Source: Actinomycetota bacterium
GTDB lineage: Bacteria > Actinomycetota > Rubrobacteria > Rubrobacterales > Rubrobacteraceae
DNA length: 8,459 nt
Direction of reading: 5' to 3'
NCBI GenBank assembly: GCA_020200675.1
Contig: JAIVIG010000014.1
Span: 1 to 8,459, forward strand
This document shows, piece by piece, positions 1 through 6,069 of this stretch; the first letter of the stretch is position 1; every line of letters begins with the position of its first letter. The position numbers and the translations under genes are program-made. A model generated the notes under the pieces. It searched no databases and was not told the origin of the DNA. It worked only from the letters and a program-made list of their open reading frames with translations.

Positions 1-293
1 CCGCGGCTCTGTCGGGAATCGTCGCGGCTACCATCCTGGGCATCTCGCGGGCCGTGGGGGAGACCATGATCGTGGCCGTCGCCGCGGGAAACCTCGCGCA
101 ACTGACCGCCAATCCCCTCGAGTCGGTGCAGACTATGACGGCCTTCATAGTCCAGGTAGCCTCCGGGGACACGCCCACCGGCTCGCTGACGTACAACACG
201 ATCTTCGCCGTCGGCTCGACCCTGTTCGTTATGACCTTGATCCTGAACATCGTCAGCTACATATTCGTGCGACGCTTTAGGGAGGCTTACTGA
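1..293 (+). CDS. pstC: Phosphate ABC transporter permease PstC, 3' end only
   Basis: This is the C-terminal 96 residues of a membrane permease that, with PstA, forms the channel of the high-affinity phosphate ABC importer. Its reading frame starts at base 3 and ends with TGA at 291-293; the true start lies before the window. The first visible residues carry the conserved ISRAVGETM stretch of the permease inner-membrane loop, followed by hydrophobic segments and a final membrane span ending in a basic FVRRFREAY tail, as PstC proteins normally end. The stop overlaps the pstA start by one base (TGATG), so the two are translationally coupled. The pst gene order confirms the call. A GTG at 54 lies inside the conserved motif and is not a real start. 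Confidence 0.93.
   Translation, partial: AALSGIVAATILGISRAVGETMIVAVAAGNLAQLTANPLESVQTMTAFIVQVASGDTPTGSLTYNTIFAVGSTLFVMTLILNIVSYIFVRRFREAY
279..285 (+). promoter_or_regulatory. Ribosome binding site of pstA inside pstC
   Basis: AGGGAGG lies 7 bases before the pstA ATG at 293, within the last codons of pstC. It fixes the pstA start at the one-base TGATG overlap. Confidence 0.75.
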
Positions 294-1219
294 TGGCAAC
301 GAAGAGCGGCGCCCAGAAGAACGCACGTAAGGGCGGACCAGAAGGCGAGGTGGTCTTCAAGACCTCCGTATCCGTGCGGCATGCGCTGGATCGCGTGTTC
401 GCGGTCCTCGTGTTCGTGGCCGCCATGATAGGTCTGGTCGTGCTGGCGGTCTTGCTGGTGGATATAGCCCGGGACGGGATACCGCGCCTGAGCTGGGCCT
501 TCATTACCAGCTTTCCTTCGGTCCTTCCCCAGAACTCGGGTATCTATCCAGCACTGCTCGGCTCGCTATGGCTGCTGGGCCTGACGGCGATCATAAGCGT
601 TCCTCTGGGTATCGGGGCGGCCACCTACCTGGAGGAGTACGCCCCGGACAACTGGCTGACCCGCCTGATCGAGGTGAACATCTCCAACCTGGCAGGCGTG
701 CCTTCCATCATCTACGGTTTGCTGGGCCTGGGCATCTTCGTGAACCTGTTGGGGTCTGTAACCGGCGGGCAGAGCATCGTCTCGGGAGCCCTGACCCTCA
801 CCTTGCTTATCCTGCCCGTCATCATAATCGCTACCCGGGAGGCGTTGCGTACCATCCCGGGCGTCGTGCGCGAGGGAGGATACGCTCTAGGGGCGACGCG
901 CTGGGAGGTGATCTGGAGCCACCTGCTGCCGATGGCCCTACCCGGCGCCCTTACCGGCACGATCCTGGCGCTCTCGCGTGCCATAGGCGAGACGGCGCCT
1001 CTGATCGTCGTCGGGGCCGCGACCTACATAACCTTCGCTCCCGACAGCCCGCTCAGTGCTTACAGTGCGCTACCCATCCAGATCTACTCCTGGGTCTCCC
1101 AGCCACAGCCCGCATTCCAGACGGCCGCCGCCGCCGGCATAGTCGTCCTCATGGTCGTGCTGCTGCTGACGAACTCGGTCGCCATATGGCTGCGGAACAA
1201 GTACCAGAGGCGTGGGTAG
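293..1219 (+). CDS. pstA: Phosphate ABC transporter permease PstA
   Basis: PstA is the second transmembrane subunit of the PstSCAB phosphate importer. The 308-residue product has a charged cytoplasmic N-terminus of about 35 residues, then a long hydrophobic span around residues 36-58 and several further membrane segments. The sequence NISNLAGVPSIIYGLLGLGIF near residues 129-149 and the cytoplasmic coupling loop EALRTIPG...GATRWEVIWSHLLP near residues 182-212 match the ABC permease EAA region that docks on PstB. The motif LSRAIGETAPL follows at about residue 226, parallel to the PstC motif. Length is normal for the family. The gene overlaps pstC by one base and is followed by the broken pstB after a 39-base gap, so its ATPase partner must come from elsewhere if the transporter works. 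Confidence 0.95.
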   Translation: MATKSGAQKNARKGGPEGEVVFKTSVSVRHALDRVFAVLVFVAAMIGLVVLAVLLVDIARDGIPRLSWAFITSFPSVLPQNSGIYPALLGSLWLLGLTAIISVPLGIGAATYLEEYAPDNWLTRLIEVNISNLAGVPSIIYGLLGLGIFVNLLGSVTGGQSIVSGALTLTLLILPVIIIATREALRTIPGVVREGGYALGATRWEVIWSHLLPMALPGALTGTILALSRAIGETAPLIVVGAATYITFAPDSPLSAYSALPIQIYSWVSQPQPAFQTAAAAGIVVLMVVLLLTNSVAIWLRNKYQRRG

Positions 1220-1241
1220 ACGTTAAAGAAATCTCTATACT

Positions 1242-1251
1242 GGAAGGAAGG
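1242..1251 (+). promoter_or_regulatory. Upstream Shine-Dalgarno-like site for pstB
   Basis: GGAAGGAAGG precedes a TTG at 1259 and an ATG at 1262. A second purine-rich site, GGGAGGGAAG at 1296-1305, precedes a TTG at 1310 in the same frame. The pstB frame therefore has two competing start regions. The conserved PstB core begins only near 1397, so homology does not decide between them. Confidence 0.4.
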
Positions 1252-1309
1252 CGCGTGTTTGATGGTTTCTAGAGAAGAGAATTCTAGAGGAGTTAGGGAG
1301 GGAAGATCC

Positions 1310-2050
1310 TTGTCCGAGATTTCTGGCGAGAGGTCCGGCATCGGCAGTTACCAGGGCGACGAGCCCTCTCCCGGGCCGAAGACGGAGGCTCTGGGCATGA
1401 CGACCGAGAACCTCTCGGCGTTCTATGGTGCTTTCAAGGCCGTGACCGACGTGGACATGGAGATCCGACCAAACAAGGTCACGGCCCTCATCGGTCCCTC
1501 GGGCTGCGGCAAGAGCACTTTTTTGCGGTGCCTCAACCGCATGCACGAGGTCATCCCGGTGGCCCGCGCCGAGGGATGCGTCAAGCTGGGAGACCAGGAC
1601 ATCTAGGCCCGGATCAACGGCTACAAGGGCGACATGGACGAGCTGGTGGAACGGTCCTTGAAGCGCGCGGCCCTGTGGGACGAGGTGAAGGACAAGCTGA
1701 AGAAGAGCGGGTTCGACCTGTCGGGGGGGCAGCAGCAGCGTCTGGTCATCGCCCGAACGCTCGCGGTCGAGCCGGAGGTGATCCTGATGGACGAGCCCGC
1801 GAGCGCCCTGGACCCGGTCTCGACCCAGAAGATCGAAGACACCATGGCCGAGCTAAAGGAGCGCTACACGGTGGTGATCGTGACGCACAACATGCAACAA
1901 GCGGCGCGCGTCTCGGACTACACGGGCTTCTTCTACATAGAGAACATGGGCGACCCGGGCCGGCTCTGGGAGTTCGACGAGACGACGAAGATGTTCTCCT
2001 ACCCGGACCGCAAGGAGACGGAGGACTACGTTACCGGTCGCTTCGGATAG
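1310..2050 (+). pseudogene. pstB: Phosphate ABC transporter ATPase PstB, broken by internal deletion and stop
   Basis: The frame encodes PstB, the ATPase of the phosphate importer, in two halves. The first carries the A-loop region LSAFYG and Walker A GPSGCGKS (about 1493-1519), running to GDQDI. It then meets an in-frame TAG at 1604-1606. The same frame resumes with ARINGYKGDMDELVERSLKR and continues through the signature LSGGQQQR (about 1718-1741), Walker B VILMDEP (1778-1798), a D-loop SALDP, the switch histidine in VTHN, and the normal PstB ending EDYVTGRFG. Compared with the known family, about 35 residues between GDQDI and the RINGYK helix are absent, including the Q-loop (normally MVFQKPNPFP) that contacts the permeases. 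Readthrough of the stop would still give an ATPase without a Q-loop. The start is uncertain: TTG 1310 is used here for its nearby Shine-Dalgarno, with 1259 or 1262 as alternatives. A sequencing or assembly error cannot be excluded. Confidence 0.85.
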
Positions 2051-2061
2051 AGAGGCGTCGC

Positions 2062-2760
2062 ATGCCACGAGAGACGTTTCAGCGAGAGCTCAACCAGCTG
2101 GTCGAGGAGGTAGTGGAGCTCGGCCGCGATGTCGAGAGCTGCCTGGAGACGATGGTCGAGGCCCTGCAAGCGCAGGACGCCGAGACCGCGAGGAGGCAGA
2201 TCGGTGTGGATTCCCGCTACAAGGAGCGGGGATCGGAGATCGACGAAGAGTGCATGGTCCTACAGGCTCGCCAGGCCCCGGTCGCCCGCGATCTGAGGCT
2301 GATCTACACCGTGCAGGCCGTCACGAACCACCTGGTCCGGTCTGGCACCCTCTGCGAGCACCTCTGCCACGCGGTCGCGGAGATGGCCGAAGCCGACCGG
2401 GACCCCGACCTCGCGGCCACCCTCTCCGAGATGGCGCGAGCGGCTAACGGTCTCTTCCGGGAGGGCCTGGACATCTTCGAGCAGCGCGACATAGACCGCG
2501 CCCGCGACCTCGAAGCCGCCGACGACAAGGTGGACCTGCTCTACTCGGAGGCGATGAACCTGATCGTCAACCCCACCAACGATATGGGCGGCTCCCCGGA
2601 GTGGCGCGTGCGCGCCGCGCTGATGGTCCACTACCTCGAACGGATCGCCGACCACGGGGTGGACGTCGGCGGACGCACGGTGTTCCTCGTCACCGGCGAG
2701 CGCATGGAGAGCGCCATGCGCCAGTACCGCGAGCGCCGCGTCGAATCCGACGAAGACTAG
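2062..2760 (+). CDS. phoU: Phosphate signalling regulator PhoU
   Basis: PhoU links the state of the Pst transporter to the PhoR/PhoP two-component system and restrains phosphate uptake. The 232-residue product is the usual family length and appears all-helical. It has two related halves, as expected for the double three-helix bundle: the first includes RGSEIDEECMVLQARQAPVARDLR (about residues 54-77), the second VDLLYSEAMNLIVNPTND (157-174) and the helix around MVHYLERIADHG. Acidic residues in these helices match the metal-binding E/D motifs of the family. The ATG is supported by GAGAGG at 2050-2055, six bases upstream, overlapping the pstB stop, so it belongs to the pst transcript. Residues 157-196 are duplicated almost exactly about 2.1 kb downstream. 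Confidence 0.93.
   Translation: MPRETFQRELNQLVEEVVELGRDVESCLETMVEALQAQDAETARRQIGVDSRYKERGSEIDEECMVLQARQAPVARDLRLIYTVQAVTNHLVRSGTLCEHLCHAVAEMAEADRDPDLAATLSEMARAANGLFREGLDIFEQRDIDRARDLEAADDKVDLLYSEAMNLIVNPTNDMGGSPEWRVRAALMVHYLERIADHGVDVGGRTVFLVTGERMESAMRQYRERRVESDED
2530..2649 (+). repeat. Direct repeat copy A, inside phoU
   Basis: This 120-bp segment of phoU recurs at 4620-4739 in the same orientation and codon phase, with 116 of 120 bases identical by eye. It encodes PhoU residues 157-196. The four differences map to 2607, 2610, 2619 and 2622, all third codon positions. Confidence 0.97.
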
Positions 2761-3003
2761 GACTGAATAACCAGGATACGTCTGGCGCATCGGCGCACCG
2801 ATACTAACCTCACAGACGAAGCGCGAGAGCAGATAGCGCCGCTTCTACCAGGGAATCGAAGGCTTGGCCTGCGGTGGTGTTATCGAGCCATGGTAGTCGA
2901 GTCATCCTCTGCAAACTCTTCGCATCGCGGCACGTCTGCGAGATCTATCGTAGTCCTAAGGTAGTGGCAGACCTGCTACGATTACGCGGTGCCGCCAAAC
3001 ACA
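2761..3003. other. Non-coding region with no intact gene
   Basis: Between phoU and the PHO-box-like site, no frame on either strand gives a convincing protein. The only structured elements are a small hairpin ATCGG-CGCA-CCGAT at 2789-2802, without a T-run, a 7-bp inverted repeat ATCGTAG/CTACGAT at 2947-2953 and 2976-2982, and a possible transposase remnant listed separately. Composition is slightly less GC-rich than the flanking genes, consistent with decayed or intergenic DNA. Confidence 0.6.
2789..2880 (+). pseudogene. Possible N-terminal remnant of an IS5-type transposase
   Basis: Read from 2789, the + strand encodes a piece resembling RRTDTNLTDEAREQIAPLLPG followed by NRR. The LTDE...IAPLLPG pattern is the common N-terminal opening of IS5-family transposases. 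Beyond about 2880 the frame continues without recognisable transposase sequence and hits a stop. No DDE catalytic residues, target duplication or clear terminal inverted repeats are visible. The match is short and could be chance. Confidence 0.3.
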
Positions 3004-3025
3004 GATTCACACGAAGGTCACCAAG
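3004..3025 (+). promoter_or_regulatory. Candidate PHO box (PhoP-type 11-nt direct repeat)
   Basis: Two units, GATTCACACGA at 3004-3014 and AGGTCACCAAG at 3015-3025, place their TTCAC/GTCAC cores exactly 11 bases apart. Streptomyces-type PhoP boxes are tandem 11-nt units with a GTTCACC-like core. The second unit covers the position expected for a -35 element relative to the TAATAG at 3041-3046, as in PhoB/PhoP-activated promoters. It lies about 80 bases before the DUF47-PiT operon, a natural Pho target. Binding is inferred from pattern only. Confidence 0.45.
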
Positions 3026-3040
3026 CAGAAATCAGAGCGT

Positions 3041-3046
3041 TAATAG
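3041..3046 (+). promoter_or_regulatory. Candidate -10 element of the DUF47-PiT operon
   Basis: TAATAG is a weak -10 in an otherwise GC-rich stretch. It sits 15 bases after the PHO-box-like repeat and about 59 bases before the start codon. No consensus -35 is present, which fits an activator-dependent promoter. Confidence 0.35.
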
Positions 3047-3104
3047 TACGTCCCGTGATCCGGGCTGGTAGTAGAAGCCAGAGAAGAAGGAGCAGAGAGT
3101 AGAG

Positions 3105-3797
3105 ATGTCCGATTCACCGCAAAAGCCGGCCGCCCCCACGCTGAGCCAGCGGCTTCGAGGGATCCTGGGAAGGAGCGCTCGCACCATGTCTCTCGTCCCC
3201 CGCGAGCGGCGCTTCTACGACCTCTTCGAGCAACAGGCTGCGACGCTCGTCCGCGCCGCCGACCTTCTCGAGCAGGCCCTCGCCGACGTAGCGAAACTTC
3301 CGATGCGCCAGCGGGAGATCAAAGACCTCGAGCACCTGGGGGACGATCTTACCCATGAGATCGTGCGCGACCTCTACCAGACCTTCGTTACCCCCTTCGA
3401 CCGCGAGGATATCTACGAGCTCGTAGCCGGTCTCGACGATATCCTCGACTATATCGAAGAGGTCGCCGACACGACTAACCTGTATGGGATCACGACGATC
3501 CCCCAGCCCGCGCGCGAGTTGGCGAGGCTCATCGCGCAGGCGGTGGTGCAGCTCGAACAGGCGATCGGCAAGCTCGAGTCCGGCAAGGGGGGTGGTGAAA
3601 ACGTAATCGAGGTTCACCGGCTCGAGGATGTCGGGGACTCGATCTCACGCCGCGCTATCGCCGAACTTTTCAGCGGTCAGCACATGCCGCTAGAGGTTAT
3701 CAAGCTGAAGGACCTGTACACCCTTTTAGAGGACGCCCTCGACCGTTGCGAGGACGTGGCGAACGTACTCGAGGGTATCACGATCAAGAATGCTTGA
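3105..3797 (+). CDS. DUF47 family (PhoU-like) protein, PiT accessory subunit
   Basis: The 230-residue product belongs to the DUF47 family, soluble all-helical proteins resembling PhoU that are usually encoded beside PiT phosphate permeases and thought to regulate or assist them. Visible hallmarks are the FDREDIYELVAGLDDILDYIEEVAD helix pair near residues 97-121 and the C-terminal KLKDLYTLLEDALDRCEDVANVLEGI near residues 200-225, whose spaced acidic residues parallel PhoU metal-binding motifs. Length is typical. No signal peptide or membrane span is seen. The ATG is preceded by AAGGAG at 3087-3092, a slightly long 12-base spacer. The last codons overlap the PiT start by 8 bases, so the pair is co-translated. 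The PHO-box-like repeat upstream suggests phosphate-starvation control. Confidence 0.9.
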   Translation: MSDSPQKPAAPTLSQRLRGILGRSARTMSLVPRERRFYDLFEQQAATLVRAADLLEQALADVAKLPMRQREIKDLEHLGDDLTHEIVRDLYQTFVTPFDREDIYELVAGLDDILDYIEEVADTTNLYGITTIPQPARELARLIAQAVVQLEQAIGKLESGKGGGENVIEVHRLEDVGDSISRRAIAELFSGQHMPLEVIKLKDLYTLLEDALDRCEDVANVLEGITIKNA

Positions 3798-4599
3798 TGC
3801 CCAGACGCTACTCCTCCTCTTTACTATCGCCGTAGCGCTCGCTTTCGACTTCACAAACGGCTTCCACGACACGGCGAACGCCATCGCGACGGCGGTCGGG
3901 ACGCGAGCGCTGTCGCCCCGTTTTGCCGTCGCCTTCTCCGCCGTCCTCAACCTCGTCGGTGCGATCGTCGCGACCCAGCTTCTTCAAGCGAAAGTCGCGG
4001 ACACGGTGGGTAGCCTAGTAGCGCCCGAGCAGAATATCGCGCTCTCGATGATTATTGCCGCATTGCTCGGCGCCATCGTCTGGAACCTCATCACGTGGCG
4101 CGCGGGCCTTCCCTCGAGCTCCTCGCACGCGCTGATCGGCGGGCTCATCGGCATGGGACTCGCGGCTTACGGCGTCGAAGCGGTGGTGTGGGCAAAGGTC
4201 TATCCGGTCTTCATCGCCCTCGTTACGTCACCGGTCGCCGGCTTCCTCATCGCGTGCGCCGTTACCGTCCTGCTCCTCAACCTGTTCCGCCGAGCTCGGC
4301 CGGGACGCGCCAACAGTACCTTCCGCAGGCTTCAGCTCTTCTCTAGCGGTTTCGTCGCCTTCAGTCACGGCGCGAACGACGCGCAGAAGACGATGGCGAT
4401 CATCACCCTTGCCCTCGTTAGCTCGGGCCAACTTGCGGAGTTCGTCGTCCCGACATGGGTCGTGCTCGCCGCCGCGGTCGCCATCGGTCTCGGGACGTGG
4501 GCGGGAGGTTGGCGGATAATCCGAACGATGGGTAGCCGGATCATCCGGATGGAGCCGGTTGACGGGAGCGCTAGACGACCCAACGATCCGATAAGGTGA
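3790..4599 (+). CDS. pit: PiT-family inorganic phosphate permease, C-terminally truncated
   Basis: PiT proteins are low-affinity, ion-coupled phosphate symporters built from two related membrane halves. The product starts with the first-half signature FDFTNGFHDTANAIATAVGTRA (about residues 19-40), continues with the re-entrant-type motif LPSSSSHALIGGLIG (about 105-119), and has the second-half signature FSHGANDAQKTMAIITLAL (about 189-207). It is 269 residues, whereas bacterial family members of this type are usually about 320-340. Sequence is family-like up to RIIRMEPVDG and then becomes SARRPNDPIR and stops. The second PVSTTH-type motif and the last membrane spans are missing. The gene overlaps the DUF47 gene by 8 bases, and its stop overlaps a downstream GTG (GTGA). 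It may be a non-functional relic; a true short variant is less likely given the phoU debris immediately after it. Confidence 0.85.
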   Translation: MLDAQTLLLLFTIAVALAFDFTNGFHDTANAIATAVGTRALSPRFAVAFSAVLNLVGAIVATQLLQAKVADTVGSLVAPEQNIALSMIIAALLGAIVWNLITWRAGLPSSSSHALIGGLIGMGLAAYGVEAVVWAKVYPVFIALVTSPVAGFLIACAVTVLLLNLFRRARPGRANSTFRRLQLFSSGFVAFSHGANDAQKTMAIITLALVSSGQLAEFVVPTWVVLAAAVAIGLGTWAGGWRIIRTMGSRIIRMEPVDGSARRPNDPIR

Positions 4600-4784
4600 C
4601 CAAAGAACCAAGAGTCGCTGTGGACCTGCTCTACTCGGAGGCGATGAACCTGATCGTCAACCCCACCAACGATATGGGCGGCTCCCCGGAGTGGCGTGTC
4701 CGCGCCGCCCTCATGGTCCACTACCTCGAACGGATCGCCCTAGCCGCGAGCGCATACAAAACGCCGGCCCACCCCCGCCGTTAG
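4596..4784 (+). pseudogene. phoU remnant fused after PiT
   Basis: A 62-codon frame begins at a GTG overlapping the PiT stop (GTGA) and ends with TAG at 4782-4784. Residues 9-48 are identical to PhoU residues 157-196 encoded upstream, in the same codon phase. The first eight residues (MTKEPRVA) and the tail after ...YLERIA (LAASAYKTPAHPRR) are not PhoU-like. It lacks the first PhoU bundle and the end of the second, so it cannot fold as PhoU. It most likely marks a lost phoU paralogue that once followed pit, or a fragment transferred by recombination. Expression as a short peptide coupled to PiT is possible but unsupported. Confidence 0.8.
4620..4739 (+). repeat. Direct repeat copy B, phoU fragment
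   Basis: This is the partner of 2530-2649, offset by 2090 bases. The only mismatches are at 4697, 4700, 4709 and 4712, packed into 16 bases, and every one is a silent third-position change. The ends are abrupt on both sides. Confidence 0.97.
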
Positions 4785-4787
4785 TAG

Positions 4788-4801
4788 TTGTATGCTACAA
4801 T
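4788..4801 (+). promoter_or_regulatory. Extended -10 promoter overlapped by palindromic operator of the Rrf2 gene
   Basis: TGCTACAAT at 4793-4801 is a good extended -10 (TGnTAnnAT). No clear -35 lies 17 bases upstream, where the sequence is C-rich. The perfect inverted repeat TTGTA-TGC-TACAA at 4788-4800 covers it. A dyad lying on the -10 about 50 bases before an Rrf2 gene fits autorepression, which is common in this family. Confidence 0.5.
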
Positions 4802-4850
4802 TCGAGCGTAGTTTCACCCGGAGAGCGAGTCTGGTTCAGGGAAGTTTGGT

Positions 4851-5348
4851 TTGAGGCTTACGAAGAAAAGCAAGTACGCGGTGCGGGCGCTCATGGAGTT
4901 GGCGCTCGATGAGTGTGGTACCCCTTTGGGCGCCTACGAGGTCGCGCGCAGGCAGCACATCCCCGAGAGATTCCTCGAGCAGATCTTCGGCGATCTGAGG
5001 CGGGAGGGGATCCTCGAGAGCCATCGTGGAGCGCACGGCGGGTTCTGCTTCGCCGTGTCCCCCGAAAAGGTGACCGTGCTCGACATCGTCGAGATCCTGG
5101 ACGGCGAGGTCCGCCCGGCGCGCTGCTCAGCCGGAGGGACCTGCTACATCGCCGACGCACCCCTGTGCGCGACGAGCGAGATCTGGGACGAGGCCCGCGT
5201 GGCCCTCGAGAGCGTCTTCGGCCGCTACACCATCGCCGAGATAGCCGCCAAAGAACGCGGAACCCGCGCCGCCCGCGCCAACGCGTCGGACGACGAAGCG
5301 GGTACGGACGCGGCGTCCGTACCCGCCGCGACTTCCATCCTCGGATAG
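4851..5348 (+). CDS. Rrf2 family transcriptional regulator, likely Fe-S or redox sensing
   Basis: The 165-residue product is an Rrf2-type winged-helix DNA-binding protein. It opens with the family start MRLTKKSKYAVRALMELAL, has the recognition helix region IPERFLEQIFGDLRREGIL (about residues 37-55), and the wing SHRGAHGGFCFA (57-68). C92, C98 and C106 form a C-x5-C-x7-C cluster at the place where IscR, NsrR and RirA bind an iron-sulfur cluster, so it probably senses Fe-S status, nitric oxide or iron; which of these cannot be told. The tail after about residue 140 is low-complexity and Ala-rich. The TTG start is chosen because it gives the canonical N-terminus and has AGGGA at 4838-4842 eight bases upstream. 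No suf, isc or cysteine genes are visible nearby to indicate the regulon beyond possible self-control. Confidence 0.9.
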   Translation: MRLTKKSKYAVRALMELALDECGTPLGAYEVARRQHIPERFLEQIFGDLRREGILESHRGAHGGFCFAVSPEKVTVLDIVEILDGEVRPARCSAGGTCYIADAPLCATSEIWDEARVALESVFGRYTIAEIAAKERGTRAARANASDDEAGTDAASVPAATSILG

Positions 5349-5446
5349 AACCTTCTCGCAGAGAAGCGGAGACCCTCAGGAGGCGCCTCCGCTCGCACCT
5401 TCGCGGCCTGACCGAACTAACCGAGACCGTCGTCGAAGTCGGGGGC

Positions 5447-6043
5447 GTGAGCTACCGCATGACGCATCCGGTGGAGGCCGACGCCCTCATAGACGAGGAA
5501 GAGTTCGACCGGGACGAGCGGCTCCCCTACTGGGCCGAGCTCTGGCCGAGCTCCGTGGCGCTCGCGCGGCACGTCCTTAGAGAAGAGCACCTCGCGGGCA
5601 AGCGCGTCGTCGAGCTCGGCTGCGGCGTTGGGCTCCCCAGCGTAACCGCTCTCGCCCGCGGAGCCGGTATCACGGCCACGGATCACTACGAGGCCGCCCT
5701 CGATTTCGCCCGCTACAACGCCCTCGTGAACCTCGATCGCGAGCTTCGCACGCGGATCCTGGACTGGCACACGCCCCGCACGCAGGGTCTCGGCTACTTC
5801 GACCTCGTACTCGTCGCCGACGTACTCTACGAGCAGAGGAACGTCGCCGCGCTCACGGCCCTGATCCCCACCCTACTCACCCCTGGCGGCGAGGTCTTGC
5901 TCGCCGACCCCGGCCGTAAGAACGCTCCGGTATTCCTGGAAGGGATGCAGGATATGGGATTTGGCTTCTCGACGGAGGAATGTCTCGTGCCGTCGGACGA
6001 CCGCACGGTCACCGTCTTCGTATACCGTCTCCGGCCGTGCTGA
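5447..6043 (+). CDS. Class I SAM-dependent methyltransferase (METTL21/nicotinamide N-methylase-like)
   Basis: The product has the seven-strand methyltransferase pattern: PYWAELWPSS (about residues 27-36 counted from the GTG at 5447), motif I VVELGCGVGLPS (54-65) for SAM binding, an acidic ATDHYE after strand 2, and the FDLVLVADVLYE strand-4 region. The PYWAELWPS...ELGCGxGLPS combination is typical of the METTL21/Nnt1-like lysine or small-molecule methyltransferase group; the substrate is unknown. The start is unresolved. GTG 5447 and ATG 5459 are the first usable codons, but the same frame is open far upstream and reads RRRLRSHLRGLTELTETVVEVGG just before 5447, which looks like true protein sequence of this family. 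The gene follows the Rrf2 regulator by 98 bases and is probably co-transcribed. Confidence 0.8.
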   Translation: MSYRMTHPVEADALIDEEEFDRDERLPYWAELWPSSVALARHVLREEHLAGKRVVELGCGVGLPSVTALARGAGITATDHYEAALDFARYNALVNLDRELRTRILDWHTPRTQGLGYFDLVLVADVLYEQRNVAALTALIPTLLTPGGEVLLADPGRKNAPVFLEGMQDMGFGFSTEECLVPSDDRTVTVFVYRLRPC

Positions 6044-6069
6044 ACGGCGAACTACAGAGTTCGCGCGGC

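Noticed and set aside
1528..2061. In-frame upstream extension of phoU through pstB
   Set aside because: It is an Arg/Gly-rich shadow of the PstB frame; the PhoU family start and ribosome binding site are at 2062.
2789..2802. ATCGG-CGCA-CCGAT hairpin as a phoU terminator
   Set aside because: The stem is only 5 bp and no T-run follows, so a rho-independent terminator cannot be supported.
2874..3071. 65-codon open frame on the + strand in the spacer
   Set aside because: It has no ribosome binding site, no domain and an irregular composition, and it overlaps the proposed PHO box and promoter.
3111..3120. GATTCACCGC just after the DUF47 start codon as another PHO box
   Set aside because: It is a single unit without an 11-nt partner and lies inside coding sequence.
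4913..5446. In-frame upstream extension of the methyltransferase through the Rrf2 gene
   Set aside because: Most of it is an Arg-rich shadow of the Rrf2 coding frame; only the last 25 or so residues before 5447 look like real protein.
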